Source: Slackia equolifaciens | GTDB taxonomy: Bacteria; Actinomycetota; Coriobacteriia; Coriobacteriales; Eggerthellaceae | DNA: 64,000 nucleotides | Assembly (NCBI RefSeq): GCF_003725995.1 | Contig: NZ_QIBX01000007.1 | Span: 1 to 64,000 of the forward strand | Direction of reading: 5' to 3' | Shown here: one piece after another, positions 8,344-16,917 of the stretch | Numbering within the stretch: position 1 is the stretch's first letter | Layout of the letters: each line of letters starts with the position of its first letter | Notes under the pieces: generated by a model | What the model saw: the letters and a program-made list of their open reading frames with translations, nothing else | The model's database searches: none | Told to the model about the DNA's origin: nothing | Made by a program: the position numbers and the translations under genes

Positions 8344-9171
8344 ATGAAGAAGGAAACAGAAATCGAACCAGCTGCGTGCGAAACCCCGCACGAAGATGCC
8401 CAGATGCGGGCGGTGCATGGAGCTGATGCTCTGGGCGAAGGGGGTCAGGGGCGGCTCGCGCACAAGGCCGAGGCTTCGGGCGAGGGCCCTCAGGCGCTGC
8501 CCGCGTACAAGGTTGCTGCCACAGCCGAAAAGGCCCAGGTTCCGGCGGCGCATGGGGCCGAAAGCGGCAGCCTGCGGTCGCGCAAAAAGGCGCAATCTCG
8601 CCATGCCATCGAGCGCGCGATACTTGAGCTGGTAATCGAGCGGGGATACGAAAACGTTATCGTTGAAGATGTATGCCAGCGCGCGGAAGTGTCAAAAAAG
8701 ACCTTCTTCAACTATTTTTCTTCTAAAGACGCGGCCATCCGCGGCGGCTTTGACGCCATCCCCACGCCGGACGATTTTACCGCCGCCCTTGAGAGCTGCG
8801 AGGATGAAACGTATCTTGATTGCATCGTGCGTGTGGCGCAAGCGAGTATGGCAGAGGGCTTTCGCGATCCCGATCTTCGTGCCTTGCGCAGGGAAGTGTT
8901 CGCCTTAAGCCCGCAGCTGCTTTTCCGCGGGCACAAAGACATCGCCGAGATGCAGGCGAATATATCCCGCGCGCTTAGGGACCATCTCGAGGAGCATCCC
9001 GAGCGTCGCTTGCTGCCGGGCGAGTCTATGACGATGGAGGTCCTCGTTGCCACTTCCGCCATTGCAAGCATCATGCGCATTCGTCTGGTAACATCGGTGC
9101 GCGAGGATGACGTGATGAAGCCGTGCGACGCGAGGAGCCTGCTTGTTCGTGTGGCAGAAAGGGGCCTGTGA
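8344..9171 (+). CDS. TetR/AcrR-family transcriptional regulator
   Basis: 275 residues. A canonical TetR DNA-binding domain lies at ~82-130 (AILELVIERGYENVIVEDVC with recognition segment AEVSKKTFFNYFSSK), followed by an all-helical ligand domain with no nameable subtype. Before the HTH sits an unusual ~75-residue extension made of imperfect 14-17-residue repeats rich in Ala/Gly/Glu. ATG 8344 follows AGGTGAGGTC. Divergent from the MFS-CBS transporter, which it most likely represses; its stop overlaps the tadA start (TGATG). Confidence 0.88.
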   Translation: MKKETEIEPAACETPHEDAQMRAVHGADALGEGGQGRLAHKAEASGEGPQALPAYKVAATAEKAQVPAAHGAESGSLRSRKKAQSRHAIERAILELVIERGYENVIVEDVCQRAEVSKKTFFNYFSSKDAAIRGGFDAIPTPDDFTAALESCEDETYLDCIVRVAQASMAEGFRDPDLRALRREVFALSPQLLFRGHKDIAEMQANISRALRDHLEEHPERRLLPGESMTMEVLVATSAIASIMRIRLVTSVREDDVMKPCDARSLLVRVAERGL

Positions 9172-9656
9172 TGCTGCCGGGAATTCCCCCGTCCGCCGAT
9201 GAGGTAATCGAGGCCGACGAGCGCTTTATGCGCCGCGCGCTCGAGCTGGCCCGCGATGCAGGCAAGGCTGGCGAGGTGCCCATCGGGGCAGTGGTGGTGT
9301 GCCAGGGCGAAGCGATTGCCGAGGCCGGCAATAGACGCGAGCGTGACAACGATCCTTCGGGCCACGCTGAGTTTTTGGCCATCTGCCAGGCGGCGCGCGA
9401 GCTGGAGCGGTGGCGGCTTCCCGACTGCACGGTGTATGTGACGCTCGAGCCTTGCATCATGTGCGCGGGCCTCATGCATCAGGCGCGCATCGCGCGGTGC
9501 GTGTACGGCGCCCCCGATCCCAAAGCAGGTGCGCTGGGATCGCTCTATGCGGTTCATGCCGATGATCGGCTCAACCATCGTTTCGACGTGAAGGAGGGCG
9601 TGCTTGCCGAGGAATGCGCCCAGGTGCTGCGCGAGTTTTTCGAGAGTCGACGATAG
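9171..9656 (+). CDS. tadA: tRNA-specific adenosine deaminase
   Basis: 161 residues of the cytidine/deoxycytidylate deaminase fold. The zinc and catalytic motifs HAE and PCIMC are intact, with the spacing seen in TadA. The enzyme deaminates A34 to inosine in tRNA-Arg(ACG), which broadens wobble decoding and is usually essential. The ATG at 9171 overlaps the preceding tetR stop by one base, which fits translational coupling; GAAAGGGG lies just upstream. Guanine deaminases share the fold but differ in motif spacing, so TadA is preferred. Confidence 0.93.
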   Translation: MLPGIPPSADEVIEADERFMRRALELARDAGKAGEVPIGAVVVCQGEAIAEAGNRRERDNDPSGHAEFLAICQAARELERWRLPDCTVYVTLEPCIMCAGLMHQARIARCVYGAPDPKAGALGSLYAVHADDRLNHRFDVKEGVLAEECAQVLREFFESRR

Positions 9657-9666
9657 GAGGCGTACC

Positions 9667-9893
9667 ATCCGATATCGAAAGCGGGGTCTCCGTGCCGAAA
9701 GCGAGGACTCCCGATATTGGAAGCGAGGACTCCCGATGCCGGAAGCAGCGCACCGTCCGATGCCGGAAGCAGCGCACCGTCCGATGCCGGAAGAGGGGGC
9801 TTCCGATATCGGGATCAGCGCATCGCCCAATGCTGGAAGCGAGGGCTCCCGATGCCGGAAACGGCGCACCGCCCGATGTTGGAAGGGTGGCCG
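9667..9893. repeat. Intergenic minisatellite, ~10 units of 20-25 bp
   Basis: Units share the core CCGATRYYGGAAGC, with several centres close to the palindrome CCGATATCGG. Two consecutive 24-bp units are identical (9733-9756 and 9757-9780); others vary in length and sequence. The 372-bp gap between tadA and ispE holds this array and no convincing gene; open frames across it only reflect the repeat. Units abut without spacers, so it is not a CRISPR. Confidence 0.8.
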
Positions 9894-10028
9894 CCCGCAA
9901 TCTGCGCGAACCTCGGCTCCCTTCCGGGGCCCTTCTGAGAGCCCCTTCCGACGACGGTAGCGGCATGGCAGTAGGGCAGACGTAGAGATATCCAAAAGAT
10001 AGAACCAGGGATAGAAAAGGAATTCTCC

Positions 10029-11006
10029 ATGAATCAAACCATCAAAGTGATTGCTCCCGCCAAGGTGAACCTGCACCTGGGCATCGGCGCAGCTCAGCCC
10101 GACGGTTATCATGCGGCCACCTCGGTGCTGCACGCTGTTACCCTGCACGACACGCTAGCCATGCGTTTTGAGGATGCGACGCCGGGTGCGGGGCTTACGG
10201 TGCGCGTACGTTGCCAGGCCGCGGCAGGCGTCGAGGCGCCCGACGTGGCCTCTGAAGACAACATCGCGCATAAGGCCCTAGTGGCGCTCGCGCAGGCGTT
10301 GGGACGCACGGCGGATGAGACGGTGACCGTAGACATCCTCAAAGCTATCCCGCATGCCGCAGGCTTGGGCGGTGGTTCGTCCGACGCGGCGGCGGCGCTT
10401 GTCGGTGCGTGCCGGGCGTGGGGTATTGATGCGCTGTCAAACCAGGTGATAAGCGTGGCTTCTGGGCTCGGGGCCGATGTGCCGTTCTTCCTCTACGGCG
10501 GCTGTGCGTGCATGACTGGTCGAGGCGACGTGCTCGACCATGAGCTTGAGCCCATGTGCAAGCCGCTCGTTTTGGTGCGTCCCGATGCGGGCGTATCCAC
10601 CGCGGCAGCATATAAGGCGTTCGATGAATGCGGAGAGCCGGAATCCGCCGAGGCGGCTCAGGCGGCATGCGCGGTTCAATCCGCCGAGGCGCTGCCGCTG
10701 TTCAACAATCTTGCGGTTGCTTCCGAGCAGGTGCTTCCGCAGCTTGCGAGCGTGCGCGAGTGGCTGGCGGCGCAGCCGGGTGTGGAGCATGATGCGGATG
10801 GCAATCCCGAGGTGCTGCTTTCCGGCAGCGGATCGGCGAGCTTCGCGGTGTGCGAGAGCATGAACGCAGCATATTCCCTGGTGTCGGCGGCGAAATTGCA
10901 AGGCTGGTGGGCGCGCAGCTGTTCGTTCGCCTCCATTGGGGCGCGAGTGGTTGACGCTCCTGGCGGCACGCGCACCAACCTCGGCGCCGTGCACAAGAGC
11001 TGGTAG
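10029..11006 (+). CDS. ispE: 4-diphosphocytidyl-2-C-methyl-D-erythritol kinase
   Basis: 325 residues of the GHMP kinase superfamily. Motif 1 PAKVNLHLGIG is at the N-terminus, the ATP-binding glycine loop PHAAGLGGGSSDAAAAL at ~115-131, and the C-terminal GHMP motif LLSGSGSASF at ~260. IspE phosphorylates CDP-methylerythritol in the non-mevalonate isoprenoid pathway. The ATG at 10029 follows AAAGGAATTCTCC. It lies downstream of the minisatellite, which separates it from tadA, and is followed by a 141-bp inverted-repeat element. Confidence 0.95.
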   Translation: MNQTIKVIAPAKVNLHLGIGAAQPDGYHAATSVLHAVTLHDTLAMRFEDATPGAGLTVRVRCQAAAGVEAPDVASEDNIAHKALVALAQALGRTADETVTVDILKAIPHAAGLGGGSSDAAAALVGACRAWGIDALSNQVISVASGLGADVPFFLYGGCACMTGRGDVLDHELEPMCKPLVLVRPDAGVSTAAAYKAFDECGEPESAEAAQAACAVQSAEALPLFNNLAVASEQVLPQLASVREWLAAQPGVEHDADGNPEVLLSGSGSASFAVCESMNAAYSLVSAAKLQGWWARSCSFASIGARVVDAPGGTRTNLGAVHKSW

Positions 11007-11156
11007 GCTTACGGTTCCCGTACCGTATTGCCGTCGTGCGCGGGGCCGCTGCGGTTGGCTCGGCGCGCGGCCCGGCAATCTGGTCTGGCGCAACCCCTCC
11101 GGCCATTGATTGCGGTTCATTGTGGCAATTTGGCTTCTGTACAGCCTGGTTCGTGC

Positions 11157-11297
11157 AACAAACGGCGATTTGCTGCAGTTTTTGAGGGGTTCCCCGAGTA
11201 CACCGCTGTTGGGCTTCGCGTTTTCCCAGGTCACAGCCTCGCTCCGATTGGGCTACTTTAGGAGGCGCGCGAAAACTGCAGCAAATCGCCGTTTGTT
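11157..11297. repeat. 141-bp element with perfect 26-bp terminal inverted repeats, copy 1
   Basis: Left end 11157-11182 and right end 11272-11297 are exact reverse complements over 26 bp (core CGGCGATTTGCTGCAG). The 89-bp body contains CCAGGTCACAGCCTCGCTCC. A second copy of exactly the same length lies at 31091-31231 with a highly similar body. No target-site duplication or internal gene is evident. It resembles a MITE or REP/BIME-type palindrome. Confidence 0.8.
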
Positions 11298-11600
11298 TGC
11301 GGGGGCGACGTTTCTGGTGCAACAATTCGCCGTTTGTTTGCGGGGGAGACGTTTACGCGGTTGCGGAGCGACGTTCATGCTGCAGAAACCGCCGTTCGTT
11401 TGCGAAACGACGTTTGTGCAGCAGCAAATCGGCGTTCGTTTGCGGAACGCCCTTGATGCTGCTGCGGAATGGCGTTTATGCTGCTGCGAAACGCCCTTGA
11501 TGCTGTTGCGGATCGACGTTAATGCCGCTGAGGAGCGGCGCTGGTGCTGGTGCGGATCGACGTTTATGCTGATGCGGAGCGACGTTTATGCGGCTGCGGG
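11298..11600. repeat. Degenerate 22-bp repeat array attached to the 141-bp element
   Basis: To the right of the element, pieces of the inverted repeat (CGCCGTTTGTTTGCGGGG) alternate with ~22-bp units of the form GCGGAKCGACGTTTATGCTG. The open frames crossing it encode only repetitive Cys/Arg-rich strings. From about 11600 to the lemA start I see no gene; a TATAAT box lies at 11811-11816. Confidence 0.65.
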
Positions 11601-11852
11601 CGGTATCGATGCGCTGCTTTTGCGTGCCTGGCGCCTGGTCGGCGCCACCGCATGCTGCCCGCCTCTTCGCGTCCGACATCGGCAGCGCGTGGAGTGCGAT
11701 CGGCGCCACTGCTTGCGTCTCGCCCGCCATCCGGCACCTTTGTGGCGCGGTTTTCATCTGTGCGCTTCGTCCAAAAGTTGATACGCCGCCGTATTGCGCC
11801 GTCCTACCTCTATAATGGCGTTGTTTATATAGCACTGCGAGAAAGGTTTCCT

Positions 11853-12407
11853 ATGCCTATCTGGGCCATCATCCTCATCGTTGTCGTGGTCGTGCTGATC
11901 GTCGCGATTATTGGGCTCTACAACAATTTGGTCAAACTGCGCAACATGGTGGACAATGCCTGGGCGCAGATAGACGTACAGCTGCAGCGCCGTTTGGACC
12001 TTATTCCCAACGTGGTGGAAACCGTGAAGGGCTACGCCGCGCACGAGAGCGGCACGCTCGAGGCCGTGACCGCGGCGCGTTCCGCCGTGGCCAGCGCCGG
12101 CACGCCGGGCGACAAAATGGCGGCAGACAACATGCTGACCGGAGCGCTTAAGAGCCTGTTCGCCGTCGCCGAGGCGTACCCCGACCTCAAGGCGAACGCG
12201 AATTTCCAGCAGCTGCAGGCGGAGCTTTCCGGCACCGAGGACAAGATCAGCTACATGCGCCAGAGCTACAACGACACGGTGATGAAGTACAACACCGCCA
12301 TTCAGACGTTCCCCGCAGTGCTCATCGCGGGTGCGATGGGCTTCAAAGAGCGCGAGAGCTTCGATGCGGTTGCCGGGGCCGAGGCGGCGCCGAAGGTGCA
12401 GTTCTAG
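11853..12407 (+). CDS. lemA: LemA family protein
   Basis: 184 residues: one N-terminal membrane helix (~3-23, IWAIILIVVVVVLIVAIIG) followed by a cytoplasm- or surface-exposed helical bundle with the LemA signatures NNLVKLRNMVDNAWAQIDVQLQRR and RLDLIPNVVETVKGY, and a C-terminal YNTAIQTFPAVLIA. Function in envelope biology is poorly defined. ATG 11853 is chosen because the hydrophobic anchor starts immediately and GAAAGG lies upstream. A TATAAT box at 11811 suggests its own promoter; a two-component system follows 33 bp later and may be cotranscribed. Confidence 0.92.
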   Translation: MPIWAIILIVVVVVLIVAIIGLYNNLVKLRNMVDNAWAQIDVQLQRRLDLIPNVVETVKGYAAHESGTLEAVTAARSAVASAGTPGDKMAADNMLTGALKSLFAVAEAYPDLKANANFQQLQAELSGTEDKISYMRQSYNDTVMKYNTAIQTFPAVLIAGAMGFKERESFDAVAGAEAAPKVQF

Positions 12408-12440
12408 GAAGGCTTTCGCCTGAAAGCGACCGGTGACGCC

Positions 12441-13133
12441 ATGGTCCAAAAAGACGTCGTGCTCATCGTGGAGGACGATTCCGACATTATCGAGATTCTT
12501 TCGCTGTACCTCGGGGGCAGCGGCTATGGCGTGCAGGCGGCACGCACCGGCGAGGAGGGCCTGGCGCTTTTGGGCGAGGGTCGTGCGTCGGTCGCCCTGG
12601 TGGACATCATGATGCCCGGCATGAGCGGCTACGACTTTATCAAACAGGCCCGTTCGTTCAGCGACATTCCCATCGTGATCATTTCGGCACGCAGCCAGAC
12701 TGCCGATAAGATGGTAGGCCTCGATTCGGGCGCAGACGGCTACATCACCAAACCGTTCGACCCCATGGAGGTTATCGCCTACGTGCGCGCAATGCTGCGG
12801 CGCTACCGCAACGAGCCGGCATCGTCGGGGGCATCGTTGCTCACGGCGGGTGATTTGCAGCTCGATACCGACAGGCTTTTGCTGTTCAAGCGGGGGTCCG
12901 CCATCGCCCTTACCGCCGCCGAGCTGAAAATCATGATCCGGCTCATGCGCTCACCAGGGCGCGTGTTCACCAAGGCTCAGCTCTATGAGGCGGTGACCGG
13001 GGAGCCTAGCGCGGGCGGCGAAGAAAGCGTCATGGTGCACATCTCGAATATCCGCGCAAAGATAGAAGACGACCCCAATCGCCCCATCTACATTGTTACG
13101 GTGCGGGGGATGGGGTACCGCCTGGAGGGCTAG
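12441..13133 (+). CDS. OmpR/PhoB-type response regulator
   Basis: 230 residues. Receiver domain 1-~120 with acidic pocket EDD (11-13), phospho-acceptor Asp55 (VALVDIMMPGMSG) and the conserved Lys in ITKPFDP; winged-helix DNA-binding domain ~135-230 ending in VRGMGYRLEG. Cognate kinase follows with a 1-nt gap. Located 2 kb upstream of a dlt-like operon; in some Firmicutes two-component systems of this class control dlt genes, so a link is plausible but not shown by the sequence. Confidence 0.93.
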   Translation: MVQKDVVLIVEDDSDIIEILSLYLGGSGYGVQAARTGEEGLALLGEGRASVALVDIMMPGMSGYDFIKQARSFSDIPIVIISARSQTADKMVGLDSGADGYITKPFDPMEVIAYVRAMLRRYRNEPASSGASLLTAGDLQLDTDRLLLFKRGSAIALTAAELKIMIRLMRSPGRVFTKAQLYEAVTGEPSAGGEESVMVHISNIRAKIEDDPNRPIYIVTVRGMGYRLEG

Positions 13134-13134
13134 C

Positions 13135-14786
13135 ATGGCCCTGCTGCGCGACCGCATCCGCCAATCCGCCCGTCTTGCCGCGTCGAGCCTCACGGTGCGG
13201 CTGCTTGTTTGCGTGGGCGTCTATGTCACGTTTGTGGCCGCATTGCTTTTCGTCACGTTCGAAACGGTGGACAGGCGCGTGGAGAATGCGTTCCCCACCA
13301 TGGAAACCGTGCTCGAATACGAGAGCGATCTGCAGCAGGACCGCTTCGACGCGCTGCCCGCCTCTATCACCAAGAACTGCGAGATTGCGGTGTTCGACGG
13401 AGAGGGCAACCGCCTGTACGCCTCCGACACCATAATAGCCGCCAATGTGAGCGCGAGCGATTTGTCTCTTCTGGAGGATTACGAGGGAGGTCGTGGCTTC
13501 TACGACATTCTGGAAAGCGAAGACTCCGCAGGCAGGCCCGTGCATACCGTTATCCTGTGCCGATACGATGAGGATACCTCGAGCGTGCATGTGGAGGATT
13601 ACTGCGTGCTCGATTCCTCGCTCACGGTTGTGGAAGGGGGCTTGCTGGGAGGTAGGCAAGCACACTCACGGAGCGTGAATTCAACCTGCTCAAAGGGCTG
13701 TTCGGGGCGGGCAAGACCATAGAAAAGACCACGTATGAAACCGTTTCGGGGGAGTCGCGCACGCTGGTTCTGGTGTCACCGCTTGTGACGGACGCATCCT
13801 ATTCGAACGCCTATAGCAAGGCGTCGAGCCTGTGGGCGGTTGCCGCTGCCGCCGCGCTTGCGGGGGCGGCGGTGGTTGCCGTGGCGGTGGTGCGCATCGT
13901 ACAGCGCGGCATTCACCCCCTGGATAGGGCCATCGCCGCATCGCGAGGCCAACGGCGCACCGGCTCTCGCCGCGGTGGCGAAAAACGACGTCCCGGAGGC
14001 TCCGGCACCATTGCCGCCGAGCTGGCGCCTACCTACGATAGCTTCAACGAGCTCATGGGCGAGCTCTCTCCCGCCCGCGACGAAAACCGTCGCATTGTGG
14101 CCGATGTTTCCCATGACCTCAAAACGCCTCTGACCGTGATCAGGGGATATGCTCAAGCGCTCTACGAGGGCCGCGTTCCTCCTGAGAAGCAGCAGGACTA
14201 TTTGAAGGCGCTGGTCGAACGCTCCACCGCATCGGCCGATTTGCTCGACTCGCTGCTTGCGTACGCCTCAACCGAGCATCCCGACTATCGCCCCAACATG
14301 CGTCGGGAAGACGTATGCCGTCTGGTGCGCGCGTTTGTCGCGCATGCCGTTCCCGAGGCAGAGCGGTCAGGTGGGTCCATCGACGCCCGCGTTCCCAAAG
14401 ATGCCCTATTCGCCCAGGTAGACGAGCTTCTTTTCAGAAGGATGCTGTCGAATTTGGCGGGCAATTCCTTTGCGCACAACCCGGCCGGAACGCACGTGGA
14501 GGTTTCCTGCGAGCGGCGCGGCGATGCGGTGGTGATTGCTGTGGCCGATACGGGCCTGGGCATCCCGGGCCACTTGCGAGGTCGTGCGTTTGAAGCGTTC
14601 GTGACGGGCGACGATGCGCGGTCGTCGACTTCCGGATCGGGAACGGGCCTGGGGCTTTCGATAGCCCGCCGCTGCGCGACGCTTATGGGAGGCGCGCTTT
14701 GGTTTGCGGATTCCCCGCGCGCGCCCTTTGCCACCGAAGCGATAATCGAGCTGCCTCTCGATGAGGCGGGTGCGGAAGAGAGTTAA
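13135..14786 (+). pseudogene. Sensor histidine kinase interrupted by a frameshift
   Basis: The N-terminal part (start ATG 13135) has a membrane helix at ~20-40 and an extracytoplasmic domain, and stays open to 13722. Homologous sequence continues in another frame from about 13656 (LTEREFNLLKGLFG), with a TAG at 13653 in that second frame, so a single-base loss between about 13651 and 13662 is needed to join them. The second part has a second membrane helix, then H-box VADVSHDLKTPL, N-box LAGNSFAHN, and G-boxes ADTGLGIPG and GSGTGLGLS. No slippery heptamer for programmed shifting is seen. It is either a recent inactivation or a sequencing error. Confidence 0.75.
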
Positions 14787-14834
14787 CGCGACCCGGGTCG
14801 CTGTGCGCCGTGGGCGATACGCGCATGGGGCGCA

Positions 14835-14977
14835 CGATGCGCAACGGTGCGGTCCGAGGACTCCTTCGAGGCATGCGATGCGCAACGGTGCAGTCCGAGG
14901 ATTCCTCCGGGGCGTACGATGCGGAACGGAACAGTCCGGGGATTCCTCCGGGGCGTGCGATGCGCGCATGGGGCGTA
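14835..14977. repeat. 41-bp tandem repeat, three units plus a partial
   Basis: Units begin at 14835, 14876 and 14917 with exact 41-bp period; a fourth starts at 14958 and is cut after 20 bp. The core reads CGATGCGCAACGGTGCAGTC. The 566-bp interval from the kinase to the ligase gene holds this array and an inverted repeat but no convincing gene; 41 is not a multiple of three, which argues against coding. Confidence 0.8.
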
Positions 14978-15202
14978 CGATGTGCGCATGTGCCCTCTCG
15001 ATCGCAAGTTCGACGTCATACGCATCGGAAAATGTGCGATCCGCGCGTGGCAGCACCTTGCCGGTGGCGGATCGAACCGCCGAGAGCGGCCGTATCCATA
15101 TGTCGCACGTATGCAGAATCTATGGTCTGCAGCTCCGTTCTGCCTGGGAGCCCGTGTTCGCAGCACTCTTCTGAACAGGCAATTCATAATCAAACCATCT
15201 TC

Positions 15203-15218
15203 CTAAAGAAATCTTTAG
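15203..15218. promoter_or_regulatory. AT-rich inverted repeat upstream of the dlt-like operon
   Basis: CTAAAG-AAAT-CTTTAG is a perfect dyad in an otherwise AT-rich patch (15180-15225) about 135 bp before the operon start. It may be an operator for the operon; no clear -35/-10 pair was found. Confidence 0.4.
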
Positions 15219-15352
15219 AAAGGCCTTAGGTCGCATGAAGGGCCCGGTTCTACCGTACTGCCCAGCAATGAAGGCACGCGTTGCGCGTGCACCATGCGCT
15301 CAGCTCCCATGAGGCTATCGCCATGGGCGGGCGTGGCGATACGGAGGCCGTT

Positions 15353-16900
15353 ATGCATGCAAGAAAAAGCGTTCTCGCGTACCTAGAAGAGGGCGCGCGT
15401 AGTTATCCGCAAAGATGCGCCGTGGTGGATGCCGAGGGCGAGTGCTCATACGCGGAGCTTCGTACGCGCAGCCGCCAAGCGGGGAGCGCGTTCGCCAACC
15501 GCGGCGTGCGTCGCCGTGCCGTGGTGGTCTACATGGAGAAAAGCATTGATGCGCTTTCGGCCATGCTGGGCGCTTTGTATGCTGGAGGATTCTACGTGCC
15601 CGTTGATCCGCGCGCGCCCGTTCAACGTCTGTCTCGTATTTGCGACGCGTTGGGGGATCCTCTTGTCGTGGCCGACGCCAACCTGGTTTCACGCGCGCAG
15701 CAGGCGGCGGGAGAGTCTCGCACGGTGTCTTTCGAGGAGCTGCGTGATGCCGAAGCGAACGACCATGCGCTTTCGCAGGCCCGCCGCGGGGTGACCGATG
15801 CCGATGCGGCGTACGTGCTGTTTACCTCGGGATCCACGGGCGTGCCCAAGGGCGTGGCGGTAAGCCATCGCAGCGTGGTCGATTTCATCGATTCGTTCGT
15901 CGAGCTGTTTGGGATAGGGTCCGACGACCGCATTGGCAACCAGGCCCCGTTCGATTTCGACGTATCGGTCAAAGACATCTACGGGTCGCTCGCCGCGGGC
16001 GCAACGCTGGTTGTCATCCCGCGCGCCTTGTTCTCGCAGCCCGCCGCTTTGGCGGCGTTTCTCAACGCTCAGCGCGTAACGGTAATGACGTGGGCGGTGG
16101 CGGCGCTGTGCCTTATGACTGGCTTGCATGCGCTTGACGGAGAGGGTCTTCCGCATGTGAGGAAAGTGCTGTTCAGCGGCGAGGTGATGCCGCATGAGCA
16201 CCTGAAGGCGTGGATGGAGCGCTTGCCCCGCGCGCTGTTCGCCAACTTGTACGGTCCCACCGAGGTCACGTGCAACTGCACGTATCACGTCATAGACCGC
16301 AGCCGCGACTATGCGGAAGGCATTCCGCTTGGCTCGTCGTTTCCCAATCGCGAGGTGCTGCTGGTGGGCGATGACGGCCGCGAGGTCACCCAGCCTGGCG
16401 GGGTGGGCGAGATCTACGTGCGGGGCACCTCCCTGGCGCTGGGATATGTGGGCGATGAGGGGGCAACCGCGGCGGCGTTCGTGCAAAACCCGCTCCACGC
16501 GCGCTACCCTGACCGCGCCTACAAAACCGGCGATTTGGGCCGTTTGAACGATGCGGGCGAGCTGTTTTACTGCGGTCGAACCGATAACCAGGTGAAATAT
16601 CTCGGACATCGCATTGCCCTCGAAGAGATCGACCGCGCTTTGGAGGAGCAGCAGGGCGTATCGCGCTGTAGGTGCGCCTATGACGACGCCCGTAAGCGCA
16701 TCGTGGCGTTCTACGAAGGCACGGCTCTTCCCGCGAGCCTCCTTGAGGGCGCTCGAGCGTCGCTGCCTCCGCAGATGATCCCCACCAAGCTCGTGCAGGT
16801 CGAATCCATGCCGCTCACCAAAAACGGCAAGGTGGACAGGCGCGCTCTTTTGGAGGATTTGGCGCGTTCGCGCGGTAAGAAGCGGCGTTTGGCCGTTTGA
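15353..16900 (+). CDS. DltA-like amino acid:carrier-protein ligase (adenylation enzyme)
   Basis: 515 residues, the length of a stand-alone DltA rather than an NRPS module. ANL-family motifs are intact: FTSGSTGVPKG (158-168), YGPTEVT (300-306), YKTGDLG (390-396), and Lys490 in LTKNGKVDRR. Asp203 (DFDVSVKDIY) is placed to bind the substrate amino group. The DltA-type motif F-C-G-E-V reads FSGEV here, putting Ser275 where Bacillus DltA has the Cys implicated in D-Ala selectivity. It should adenylate an amino acid and load it on the carrier at 18170. First gene of a five- or six-gene operon; ATG 15353 follows GGAGG, and an upstream 15281 start lacks one. Confidence 0.83.
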   Translation: MHARKSVLAYLEEGARSYPQRCAVVDAEGECSYAELRTRSRQAGSAFANRGVRRRAVVVYMEKSIDALSAMLGALYAGGFYVPVDPRAPVQRLSRICDALGDPLVVADANLVSRAQQAAGESRTVSFEELRDAEANDHALSQARRGVTDADAAYVLFTSGSTGVPKGVAVSHRSVVDFIDSFVELFGIGSDDRIGNQAPFDFDVSVKDIYGSLAAGATLVVIPRALFSQPAALAAFLNAQRVTVMTWAVAALCLMTGLHALDGEGLPHVRKVLFSGEVMPHEHLKAWMERLPRALFANLYGPTEVTCNCTYHVIDRSRDYAEGIPLGSSFPNREVLLVGDDGREVTQPGGVGEIYVRGTSLALGYVGDEGATAAAFVQNPLHARYPDRAYKTGDLGRLNDAGELFYCGRTDNQVKYLGHRIALEEIDRALEEQQGVSRCRCAYDDARKRIVAFYEGTALPASLLEGARASLPPQMIPTKLVQVESMPLTKNGKVDRRALLEDLARSRGKKRRLAV

Positions 16901-16917
16901 CGGAAAGGATGACAAAC

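Noticed and set aside
9604-9985. Several overlapping small ORFs in the tadA-ispE gap
   Set aside because: They translate the minisatellite in every frame, with no sign of protein-level conservation.
11028-11835. Small ORFs over the 141-bp element and its array, including similar reverse frames in both copies
   Set aside because: The frames agree only because the DNA is repeated; substitutions between copies are mostly non-conservative, which argues against a selected peptide.
9667-14977. Possible CRISPR arrays
   Set aside because: Repeat units at 9667 and 14835 abut without unique spacers, and no cas genes are present.
15353-16900. Nonribosomal peptide synthetase module
   Set aside because: The adenylation protein is stand-alone with no condensation domain, and the neighbours are MBOAT and SGNH enzymes as in dlt operons.
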